Shown: one piece after another, positions 21,567 to 31,577 of the stretch
Position numbering within the stretch: the first letter of the stretch is position 1
Layout of the letters: every line of letters begins with the position of its first letter
Assembly: GCA_024336345.1 (NCBI GenBank)
Contig: JANFOG010000008.1
Coordinates: forward strand, 2,232,001 to 2,296,000
Direction of reading: 5' to 3'
From: Mariannaea sp. PMI_226
Lineage: Eukaryota > Ascomycota > Sordariomycetes > Hypocreales > Nectriaceae
DNA length: 64,000 nt
Notes under the pieces: model-generated
The model's database searches: none
What the model was told of the DNA's origin: nothing
Seen by the model: the letters and a program-made list of their open reading frames with translations, nothing else
Position numbers and translations under genes: made by a program

Positions 21567-23107
21567 GCGTCAACGAAGGGGATGAGGTGGTTGCTGTGAT
21601 GGCGTGAGCCTGCCAAGTCCGTGACTGATGTTGCAACAATTGTTGCAGGGCAAACACACTGCAAGATGACAATGCTGAGGATGGAAGGGTGTTTTCAACA
21701 ATTTTCTCGAGTTGGATATTTGTAATTTGGTTACAGGCTGAAAATAGCCTCACCTCGGTGTAGTCCAGGGATTCCGGTCAGGGAATATTTGTCCGACGCG
21801 GTTTCCGAAGAAGCCGAAATTCTCAGACGCTTAACTAGACTACCTGCAATTTGAAAGTTGTTGCAAGCTTTATTATTGCGCATCTAACCTTTTTTTTTTT
21901 ATTTCTTCTTCTTCTTTTTGGTGTATCTGATAAAGCTTCGATGAATCGCCTGTGGTGGGGACAAGGGGGCATGGGGATGGGAGAGTGCGGGTTTCAAGGG
22001 GGAGGGGGTTTTGGCCGAAACCGGCTCCGTCTCGACCATGTTCCAGAGGTGATGCCAATGACTCGGGCCATACCAGTAATCTTGGAGAGTTTGAAGAGAA
22101 GTATTTTCGGTAACCGTTGTGAAAAAGGATGCAGGTGTTTGTTTTTCAAAGAAGCCACAGTCAAGACACAGACTACGGTTATTTTTGGACCGAATGACAC
22201 TGTAAACTAAAATAAAACAAACAAAACAAAACTTGATTCACTTTTGGTGTCGGCGAACTTGATGTGATGTTTAAACTCATATTCAGTCACTTGCAGGACC
22301 ACTTTCAGGATATTATTTCATTAATAGCAATACCAAAGAGGAATACAGCTTCGGCCAAATAATTATGCTCTTCCCTGAAAAGTGCGGAGATCCCTCCCAT
22401 TGTGGCCAAGTCCCTGGCCTTGGCCTCATCTCACGGCGCCCCCTCAGATCAGATGCCGGGTACTCACAGACGCGTTCATCCCTAAATGTAATCACAGAAA
22501 TGTCAAATGAAGTTAACGTTACCTAAGGTAGCTACATGCCTAGTAGTCCATAGAATCAACCCTGTGTCGGCTTCACGTGAAGATTAATCCACTGGTTTCG
22601 CCGGTAAACGGCACTGTCACGAACGTCTCGAGTCTGGAACGATGATCAAACAATAGCTTGACAACGGGGCAGCCAACTCCAAACATCCAAACCGCCGCCG
22701 CCGCCGCCACCACCACCAAAAAAAAAGAGCTTGTATGCAGTGTCCTCAAGACGCTTTGTCTATGAAAGTTCCCTCGCTGACAGCCTAGGGATGGATCTCT
22801 TGTCTGGATGAGCGACTTCCGGTCGCAGCTGAGTTGCACATGCTGTCTGCGCTGCAAGGTGAAACGGGATGAAACTGAACAGACAGAATACCAACGTTTA
22901 TAGAGTCGCAAACTGTTTCCTGGTGCACTGTATCAACATTGGAAAACCTATATCTAGGACTGATTCAACCCGTCAATTTTCAAAACACAATCTACAACAT
23001 CAATCACACTCTCTTCACTGCATCACTACACTCTTGCATATTCATCAATCTCTACATCTCACCCAAGTCAGTCAACTCAGAATCACTTTAGAAACAACAC
23101 CGCAATC
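21567..23107. other. Gene-free stretch between GH71 and the Bas2-like gene
   Basis: About 1.5 kb. It holds the GH71 3' flank, a poly-T tract near 21889-21900 and a CCG/CCA trinucleotide run. The last 150 bases are a CA/CT-rich leader typical of highly expressed secreted-protein genes, with ATCA-rich sequence just before the ATG. Confidence 0.45.
22692..22718. repeat. Trinucleotide run (CCG)5(CCA)4
   Basis: A short perfect CCG run passes directly into CCA units in intergenic DNA, followed by poly-A. Confidence 0.85.
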
Positions 23108-23713
23108 ATGGTCCGCATCGCATTCAACGTGGCTCTACTTTGTAAGCTCTCCAGGCAACGAAAATATGTCTTCTATAGAACTACTGCTCACATTTATTTA
23201 GTTGCCGTCAGTGCCCTCGCACTCCCTAACCCCAACCCCAACCCTCTCTCCACGGATCCATCTGGAGACAAGAACATCGGAAACGGTAAAGGTCTCCAGT
23301 TCATCACCGGTGCTTGCCTCAGCAACGCCGACTGCCAAAGCGGATGCTGCGCCACCTTCAGCGGCGGTGGTATCTGCTCCGGTCTCGCTGTGTCCAATGT
23401 CAACGGCAAGCAGGGCTGTGGTTTCAACGCCGCCGGGTCGGCGCCTCCTAACAACGCTGATTCGGCTGCAACAACTACGGCGGTGGCAAACGCTCCTGCG
23501 GCTGCGACGGGCGTCATCAACACCAGTGCGCCTGGATCTCAGAATGTCGGCAAGGGGAATGGTCAGCAGTTTATCACTGGGCAGTGCTTCTCCAATGCGG
23601 ATTGCGCTTCAGGCTGCTGCGCTGGACGCCAGGGTAGCACCACTGGCGCGTGCTCAGGTGTTGCGGTTGCCAACGATGGTGGCAAGACGGGCTGTGGATT
23701 TGTTCAGGCATAA
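23108..23713 (+). CDS. Bas2-like small cysteine-rich secreted protein, duplicated module
   Basis: Exons 23108-23141 and 23202-23713 give 546 nt, 181 residues; the single GT-AG intron interrupts the signal peptide (MVRIAFNVALLFAVSALALP). The mature protein has two copies of one module of about 45 residues, each with six cysteines: FITGACLSNADCQSGCC ending KQGCGF, and FITGQCFSNADCASGCC ending KTGCGF. An Ala/Thr-rich spacer of about 40 residues separates them. The module is that of biotrophy-associated secreted protein 2 (Bas2) type proteins, known in plant-associated ascomycetes as candidate effectors; many non-pathogens also carry them, so no host role can be claimed. It is probably extracellular and disulphide-bonded. 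Confidence 0.85.
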   Translation: MVRIAFNVALLCKLSRQRKYVFYRTTAHIYLVAVSALALPNPNPNPLSTDPSGDKNIGNGKGLQFITGACLSNADCQSGCCATFSGGGICSGLAVSNVNGKQGCGFNAAGSAPPNNADSAATTTAVANAPAAATGVINTSAPGSQNVGKGNGQQFITGQCFSNADCASGCCAGRQGSTTGACSGVAVANDGGKTGCGFVQA

Positions 23714-24092
23714 TAAGGATCTGGGATTCGCCTGCTCCGCGTCTTGACGATTGCGTGTAAAACAAAAACTGTTCTATTAGGAGCTTCTTTGATAGACATG
23801 AGAGGCCTGGTGCCTAAAAATCTAGAAGCTGATTTAAATTATTCCAATATGACATGAGGAACGCTTTGGCGAGCTTTCTCCCATGTAAATCTCAGTCTCC
23901 TCATCCCTTAAAGGCATCTAGCAAGCTACAGCTTTCCATAAAACTTGTCAGAAGGCACGAGTAACATTCAACTTATGCGAGCATAAGCCTAGCAACCTCG
24001 TCTCAGCTGCCCATCATTCATCTGGTTTCCTTCCGTATATCGAATAGCTGTGATTGAATTAGGCACACCTAAAATCATATGAGTGTTAGAAC
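23714..24092. other. Convergent intergenic spacer
   Basis: 379 bases between the 3' ends of two convergent genes. No gene or repeat seen. Confidence 0.5.
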
Positions 24093-25476
24093 TTACATTG
24101 GCCAGTATGCGTGAACCCTGCTATCACCCAGAACCTTCCTCACCTCAACTAGGAACATGTTAACCTCCTCGGGCGTCCACCCATGCGCCCTGGTTAGCGA
24201 AGCCATAGTGATGGCTTCAAGGCCACCTGAGAAATTTGCGTAACACCAGAGCCCAAGTTCTTTGTACTTCTTATCTTTCGGCCAGCCGTTGGTTGGCCAC
24301 CTGAACCTCTCAACGGCGATGTCTGCGAAGCCAATTTTTGCCATTATGTCTGCAAGAGCTGGAATGTCCTGGTATGGACGTCCGAACATAGTTGATGCTT
24401 CCTGAAGTAGGTGAACAACTTTCACTAGCGCATTATCTGTGGTGAGAGTGCCATCATCCGATTTTACGGTAATGTCGGCTTCCTGAAGTTCGAGGTAACC
24501 GCCGGGAGTGAGATTGCTGAGAAATTGTTAGTGGTAGTTGGGAGATAGCGATCGAAGATTTGAAAAGGCATACTCGAAACACTTAGTGAGAAAGTCAGTC
24601 CAGTCTGCAATGCTGGATGTCATAAATCGACTATGGATATAATCAAATGGCTTAGAGAAGGTCCATTCATCTTCGATGTCGTCGACTTGGAAGATCACGT
24701 TGGGAGGTACCCTGCAGTCGTTAGTGACCCGCAATCTACCTGACAAAGCTTGGGTTATCCTAACAAGCTAGGTTGAATCGGAGACAGATCAACCCCAATG
24801 ACCTGAAACCGAATTAATTAGACAATAGGGAACTCTTTAACCTTGGTTACTTAAGGCATGCCTCAGCCTCTTGATGCTCATCTGCAAAGTCCATCGCCCA
24901 AATTCCTGTGCCAGTGCCGACGTCTAGGACATGCTTGACCTTGGCATCACGAGCGTTCGGTGGCGCCATTCCAAGTTGATTATTGAGCGTAAGAACAAAG
25001 AGGTTATGTTGCAAATCTGGATTTTCCGCAAGACCAGGTCAGCAATCAAGCAAGGGGCGATGCGAAGCGCAGTGCTGACATACCCAATCGCTCGTTCTCC
25101 AATTCATCGTTGGGTAGGGTATATTCTGTAATTCACCAATGTTGGCATTTTGTGTGGTGGAAACACAAGAGCTCAAGTGCTTGTCTCACTTCCATCCTTG
25201 TAGGCATGATAGGTCCTCCCATTTTCGCGGCGGTAGTCGAGAATGGAGCTTGCAACGCTGGTTGTCGACGATAGCTCCTCCAGGAGAAAGCAGCGTTAGC
25301 ATTGGAATTCACACTTCGAGGACGACGGGAATTTATCATTACATCACCGAATGTTGAATCAGCATCGTCAGGCTACTACATGTCAGCTACTGTCCTATAA
25401 CACCGGCACACCATCAGGGGACACAAACCTGTTCATCAGGCACAATGGCAGCATGGGAAGGGTTTGGTTCCATCAT
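24093..25476 (-). CDS. Second LaeA-like (UMTA-type) methyltransferase, 8 exons
   Basis: Exons 24093-24516, 24574-24711, 24765-24802, 24862-25016, 25084-25125, 25190-25277, 25343-25372 and 25429-25476 total 963 nt, 320 residues, with every phase closing. The order of signatures is SSILDYRRENGRTYHAYKDG, LPNDELENERLDLQHNLFVL, motif I VLDVGTGTGIWAMDFADEH, VIGVDLSPIQPSLVPPN, DEWTFSKPFDYIHSRFM, NLTPGGYLELQEADI and NGWPKDKKYKELGLW. The protein is a paralogue, not a copy, of the methyltransferase at 2.2-3.9 kb: intron positions differ and identity is moderate. PSW of the usual PSWVPPN block is PSL. The intron at 24803-24861 has a GC donor (GAG|GCATGC). The third exon could begin at 25277 or 25274 because of a tandem GAG. 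Substrate unknown. Confidence 0.85.
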
Positions 25477-26531
25477 CGTTATTTTCTAGAGATTTAATTC
25501 ATTCTTACGAAAAGAGCCTTGAACTGCAGGTTTCTTCTTCTCTTTATACTCTATCACCAGGGAGCCTCTGCCATACTTGACAACTTCATCCGCTGTGGAC
25601 ATCGGATGATGAGAGTCGCGGCAATAGTTCCGAGCCAATAAAATTCTCGACGTACGCACATTCTCCTTAGGCGCGCGATCCGTGGCGTGGCATGGCCCGA
25701 TATGCCATGTTTATAATACGATCGATATTGAGAACTGAGATGCTACGCTACCTAACCTTAATCCACCACAAGGCGAGGTAGAAGAATAGGAAGGTCAAAG
25801 GCTAGCTGGCAGAACCAACACAGCTCCATCATTGGCTGGGTGATTAATTGGTGATCCATGACCAGGGCCCTGCTTTGCCTGTAGCCAGAGCAGGGCAGCG
25901 TCCCCTTGGCCGTTGCACCATTTCGTACATGTGGATTGCTGAAAACCAGGGTCTAGGCACTTCGACTTTATGATACTCACAGTACCTAAGATGGGGACTT
26001 TATCTGCTATGACTCCTGTATGTATGTTTGCATGCATTGGCATGTGCTAATTAGATAGTTGAATAAAATAAACAACCACCTTCATATTGCAATTTTTAAC
26101 AGGGATTCCAATATGAAAGGTTTAAAAGTCCCTCCTTAGTGAGTTCCAGTATTCCACGCTTACAGTTTAGGGTGCCCAAATCCCGACGTCAAGATGTTCC
26201 ACCGGCATTTGCTCCGACAACTTGACCTGTGCGCCTCTCTATGAAGACAACAAGACTTTGGAGGTGTGCAGTTGAGTGATCGCTTCCCTTTAGCCAAAGG
26301 AATTGTTTTCGGATTGTGTCTTCCATAGTGTCGAATGACTGTTGAATCACACTAGCTTACACACGCATACATAGTCTATACACTCAAGTGAGCCTGATCG
26401 GATCAATCGGCTGAATCTCACGTCAGCTGTTTTCCGTCATCTTTATATGGTCATCATTTAACTCGATTAGATATCGTGGCACCTTCATCCTAATCGTTGT
26501 TTTGCCTGTCTCTAGCCTCATTATTCTAACA
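25477..26531. other. Divergent promoter region
   Basis: About 1.05 kb between the divergently transcribed methyltransferase and hydrolase; it should contain both promoters. The frame at 25795-26043 (minus) is small and unsupported. Confidence 0.5.
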
Positions 26532-27485
26532 ATGGCAGATTTTCACTTCATTCGACTCTTGACTAAACCCTCCGCGGAGATCTGCTACCGATTCTATGAC
26601 GCTGCTTCTCAGAGCCCGCCAGTATTACTCGTTTTTCTCAACGGCCTTGGCCTGCCGCAAGCGGCGTGGGCACCGACTATCACCAAGCTACAAAGTATGC
26701 GCGGTGAAAAGAACATGCCCTTTGTCCTGACTTACGATCGTTTCGGTCAAGGGCAAACGCTCGATCGCGACCCACAAGACGCAATGGCTCCCGACCAGTC
26801 TCATGGTCATGACAGCATAAGTGCCGTGCGGGACTTGCGCCAGCTGCTTGTGCAGATAGTGGGCGACAAGATGGAAATTTTGGATACAAACAGCGTTACT
26901 ATCGTATTTGTCGCAAACTCCCTTGGCTGTGCCCTTGCTAGGCTCTATGCGCAAGAGTATCCTCGTACTGTGGCCGGCCTGTTACTGCTAGACAGTGTCC
27001 TCGCCAATTCTGATTTTGTCTCTATGTACCCTGATCCAGATGACGAAGCCTTCCGTTATAACGATATCCCAGAAGGCATCACGCCTGATTCCCTACGAGC
27101 TGCTCGAGCACGAATTCGGGCCATGTTCCATCCGGACGTTGCCAACAAGGAAGGTCTTAGCCGGAGGAATCTCGCAAAACTGCTCCCTGCGAGCGATTCC
27201 CCTTCTCTGGAGGCACCAGATACACGGGGGCCTTTCGTTACAGTAATCGGGCACGATTTTGAGGCATTTGCGGAAGAGTCTGAAAAGATGGGTCACCCAA
27301 AGCTTTTGACAAGGACATATGTGAATCCGTACTGGAATGCATACAATGAGGGGCTCACAAAGATAACAGACCCTGAAAGGTCCAAGGGGCCTTTGCAGTC
27401 GCCACACTCTGGCCATTTTGTGCAAAAAGACAACCCAGTGTTTGTGGCAAAGGAATTGGACGAATTACTCTCGAGAATTATGTAA
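26532..27485 (+). CDS. Alpha/beta-hydrolase fold protein
   Basis: Single exon, 317 residues from MADFHFIRLL at 26532; an ATG ten codons upstream (26502) is less likely because it adds a short hydrophobic leader not typical of the fold. The N-terminal strand and turn LLVFLNGLGLPQAAW, then LTYDRFGQG, lead to the nucleophile elbow FVANSLGCALARLYAQ (serine in A-N-S-L-G in place of the usual G-x-S-x-G). The acid is probably the Asp in VTVIGHDF, and the catalytic His lies in SPHSGHFVQ near the C terminus. There is no signal peptide, so it is probably cytosolic. Substrate unknown; the family covers esterases, lactonases and epoxide hydrolases. It is divergent from the second methyltransferase. Confidence 0.85.
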   Translation: MADFHFIRLLTKPSAEICYRFYDAASQSPPVLLVFLNGLGLPQAAWAPTITKLQSMRGEKNMPFVLTYDRFGQGQTLDRDPQDAMAPDQSHGHDSISAVRDLRQLLVQIVGDKMEILDTNSVTIVFVANSLGCALARLYAQEYPRTVAGLLLLDSVLANSDFVSMYPDPDDEAFRYNDIPEGITPDSLRAARARIRAMFHPDVANKEGLSRRNLAKLLPASDSPSLEAPDTRGPFVTVIGHDFEAFAEESEKMGHPKLLTRTYVNPYWNAYNEGLTKITDPERSKGPLQSPHSGHFVQKDNPVFVAKELDELLSRIM

Positions 27486-27734
27486 TACTGCGCAAACATC
27501 TATTGATACAAGCGACGGAGTGTGCAATATTACCACGTTGTTTATAAAACGAAGGTTCACGATGTAATCTGCAAGAAAAACTGAATGCACAATATCCAGA
27601 GGAGAACCAACTGCAACAACAGCATGAACGCCTCCGAGTAAGATGTAGGAATAAGATATCATAGCCGGAACGTTGCGTCGAAGGGAGAGAAATGATGTCT
27701 TCTGGGTTCGGCTTTCCTACATTGATATTGGTTA

Positions 27735-28761
27735 TCACGCCCCTGAGAATATCCAGGCCGTATTGCCTGTGATAATCGCAGCAGCTTGCTCAGCAAGTGC
27801 ATACACTGGAGCCTGAGTATGGGCACTCAACGGCAGAGGAATTACTGAAGCGTCCACCAGTCTGAGACACTCGACTCCGTAAACTTGAAATTCTGTATCC
27901 GCCGCCCTTCCCATAGAGCAGGTCTCAGCTTGGTGCCACTTTACGGAAGCAGAGGCGGCCAATCGCTGATCAAGAACCTCATCGTTATCTCCCAGGGATA
28001 CCAGAGGAAGACCTAGATCACCTAGCACTGATTGGCCAGCAATATGTTGTGCGAACCTAGCACCCAGCATGAATCGGCTGAGCTGCCAAAAGCCTTCTCT
28101 TTTCCACGGTTCGGGATACTATTCAGTCCATGGGTTAGCCCTCAGCATATGGGGCTATTCAAAGAGGGGATTTGATGATCCGGGGGTGTATCCAGCAGAA
28201 GGGCTACGCAGCCGCCGATGCTTGAAGAAGCACATGTGATCCGTTAGTCCCTCGCCAACACTGGGAAGACCAAGAACGTTTGCCGTCATGCTTTTCTGGG
28301 CAGATGTCCGCGCGGCCAAGATTGTCACCAGCATTGTGATCTAAATCAGGAAGCGCAGTTTGCCAACCTCTTCCCAAGCTGGGGCAACTTCCTTGCTGAA
28401 TGAGAAGATGCGCTTGGTAGACTGCGCAGACACAAAATGAATTTGCTCGTCTTGATTGTGCTGCTCGGGGTTCTTCTCGTCGAACCAGTTCTCAGACTTC
28501 TTGAACCGCGGAAGTTGGCCCTGGTAGCTGTATTGCTCATCCCTAACGATCGCTGCCCATTCATTGTATTCTATTGTGGAACCTCAAGTTCAGCACCCTT
28601 AACCATGAAAGGTTGTCGACTACAGAATACTTTTGGTATCTGGTACAGCTTCTATGAGAAGAACCTTGGATTTCTCTTCATGTTATGCAGTGACTGACAA
28701 GAACACACCCGGAAAGGCTACCTCCCACGATAATATAGTCATGTGTATCTGAGTCCATCAT
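27735..28761 (-). pseudogene. GMC-family FAD oxidoreductase, degraded
   Basis: Remnants lie in the right order in several frames. MMDSDTHDYIIVGGSLSGCVL (28761 down to about 28700) is the N-terminal FAD-binding turn, followed by a frame change and KVLLIEA. EWAAIVRDEQYSYQGQLPRF with NWFDEKNPEQH is at 28567-28430. LGLPSVGEGLTDHMCFFKH is near 28260. The C-terminal GMC domain VKWHQAETCSMG and LRLVDASVIPLPLSAHTQAP runs to a stop at 27735. In-frame stops (after SHCIT, FLI and NPLFE), at least two frame changes and a large internal deletion between DGKR and LGLP mean no functional enzyme can be made. The intact ancestor would have been an aryl-alcohol or glucose-methanol-choline type oxidase of about 600 residues. 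Nothing suggests recent expression. Confidence 0.85.
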
Positions 28762-31577
28762 GTTAACCCCGCATGGATCAATAAAAAGACTATAGTCCTG
28801 ATAAGTACATGATATTATGAGGGCATTATTAAAAAGAAAGCCAACCGTCTTTTAGTCAAAATCCGTCAGAAGAAAACCTAGGATTCTAAGCCCCCGTCGA
28901 CTGATGATATGATTGAGTGGGGAGAAAACAGCGGGAATGCATTCCCTGACAAACTATCAAGGATGAGCCACGATTCCAAGCATCCTGCCAGTATCAACAT
29001 CCCTGTGAGTATGTATGTCTCTGTATTTTACCGTGCATGAGACAGCTGACATTGTTTGGCACTTGTTGGTTCATTACTGATGAACCATAAAACAAGGTGA
29101 ATGGAATGGAGTGGCTCCCCTCTGCTACATTCTGAATATCGTCAAAATGTGTTCTCTTTCTCTACTGTCTAATCTCTATCTTTGCTTTCAGCCCCTCGTC
29201 AAGTCTTGGGTGAGGAATGGTACGCCGGCCATTATTGGGGCAAAGGAGTGGTGCTTCCGAACTTGTTCAGAGTTGAGGACCAACAGATGTGACCAACAGC
29301 GGGCCATATATCCAAACTTGGAAAGCATGAGGCCATTACAACAGCTGGTTTGCGGTAGGCGCACCCTGGAAGAGAAAAAAAGAATCATGCGTTCTCTTTT
29401 CGGATGAAATGCATGAATGTGATGTGAGATTGTACCAACAAGGTCTTGCCGTGACAATGGAGGTAGAGCATGCCATGACACCTAGAACACTCAAGGGGAA
29501 CAAGCCCTTCCAAGGATCATCATCCAAGCTCCGCAGTGGCAGCTACTCTAGCCAACAGATGAGAGCAGGGCAAAGACAACGTCGTTGGCTACACGAAGAC
29601 CAAGGGCCTCCTCCCCATCCACTCTTTATGTATTGCTGTTTTCTGCGTTGTACCGCGACTGGTAGCAATCGAATGCTAAACGGGTCAGCTGGATGTAAGA
29701 GGAGATGGCAGCCTTACCCAACGCTGAAATTTGAAAATTTTGTCTTCAAATTCAAGATGGGCAACGCATGTGCAAGAATATTGACGACAGCGGCAGGGGG
29801 GAAATATTCGAGTTACAGGGCAGCCAAAGTAGGCTCAGACAATGCCGGCTCGTAACCAGCCAGCCCATCAGCACTGTGGTAACTCTGCCAGCGGCCTTTC
29901 GGCTGTGCTTGTCCGACATCCGACATCCACTGTTAGTGGATTATTTTTGATACGAGGGCTGATGGTGGACCCACTCGTCTTTCTCAGGTCGTACGCGCTA
30001 GGCGAGAGGAGACACAGATGCATTTGCTTCTGCTCGAAGAATCCCCTTTAGTTGCGAGCTGGCTGATGTCAAGCGCATCTTCCATAGAGCTTCAGGTCAA
30101 GCTGCGCTTGGGTGCGCTTGGGTGCCAGATGTTCGGGGGCAAGAGAGAAACGCGGATCGCAGTTGAATACTGGCCCCTTAGCCACTCCTTCGCAGGGCGT
30201 TTCTCGGTTGCTGTGAAGAGCGCCTCGACGTCAATACCATGTCCCACCGCCCTGGGCTCAATTTGGCGCATAAACAGTGCTGTGTAGCCCGTCTTGCAGT
30301 GACACTCTCGCCGCAATTTTTCCCGACCGTTGCAGGCATTTACCAAGGTGTGCGTAACCATGCTATAGCTATATCGAATTACATAGTTCCAATCTTCTTG
30401 GAGTGTGTATCTATAGAAGACTAAAGGGGCGTCTGAGTTCATTGAGGCTTGCCTTTAATTACCACAAAACAGGTATGGCCAGCGACGGGCTCCACCAACC
30501 GCAACCAAGAGGTTATTCAGGGAAATAAACAAGAAGCTTGGGTCTCTTCTAGGGACGAGTGGATGGGAACCCCTCAGGTGGCGTATGAAGGCCCAATCCT
30601 AACCAATATCTGTGTCCAAGGCCGGCCGAATGACGGAAGTAGCGGACTATAGCGGTCTGGTCACAATATATTCAAGAGCAAATATCGCAATGAGAAGAGG
30701 ATCTGATGAAGATCAATCTGACCGTAATTATATGCACCAGGGACCGGCCCGGCATAGCTTAAGTAGAGAAACCTCGAGCCCAGTAAGACTCTGACTGACT
30801 GCGATGCTATCATAGGAAAGATATCTCACGGCTTCTTCGGTGCAAAGATCACCAAACTTCCATACTCCCGAGCCAGCTTAACTGTGGAGCAAGTGCTGGA
30901 CAAATGGATAGGATGCGCCCTAGCTTCAATGGGATGATTGGAGAGCTGCTTGCAAGCCTTGGGGACTATTTCACACAGTCAAATGCATACTCCGTCATAG
31001 CGAGAAGACTATCTATAATGATGTTGCATTCCCGCTCCATCGGCGTCCCTAGCACGTCAAAAAGATTTCACGGGTCCCCCCTGTAATGGATTATTCATTA
31101 GCCCCCGACGATTAGCTCGATTGGTAAGCTTCCACCCATCTCTCTAGTGAGTTCGAGGCATCACACCTCCGGGAGGGAATTTCAGGTTGGCGCGACACAT
31201 CTTATTGCAGCCATCTTCGTTCTTTATTTTCATTCCTCTGTTATTCCACTGTGCTTCGATGGATCAGCTGCCCCCTCCCTTCGATGAGCTATCACTTCGC
31301 TGATGACGAATATCTGGGGCTATTGACAGGGAGGAGAAGCCATTCATACTGCATTAGCTTGACAAAACTTGAAAGTTAATTAATAATTGATCAGATCACT
31401 GAAATCCAAAACCTGTGTCTGGGTTCTCTAATATACAACCTCTTTCTCTTGCCTATTTTATTCACTACAATCGAGAATCAGAAGGAGCTTGTGGTATTCA
31501 TACGAGCATCTTGATTCATCCCAAGCTATTTTGTATAATAATTTTCTCGTACACACCTCTCGTCCCCGGGTTATATC
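28762..31577. other. Gene-free stretch
   Basis: About 2.8 kb without a supported gene. Frames of up to 148 codons overlap on both strands. A minus-strand frame at 30092-30442 has an even composition but no domain I recognise. A box-A-like tRNA remnant is near 31105-31185. The last 200 bases are the MFS promoter and leader. Confidence 0.4.

Noticed and set aside
29409..29855. 148-codon plus-strand open frame
   Set aside because: Arg/Gly/Ser-rich translation without domains, overlapped by other open frames, no splice context.
31105..31185. Possible tRNA remnant with box-A-like TTAGCTCGATTGGTAAG and GAGTTCGAGGC
   Set aside because: Acceptor and anticodon stems pair poorly and the T-arm does not fold. 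It scores well only for the A box.
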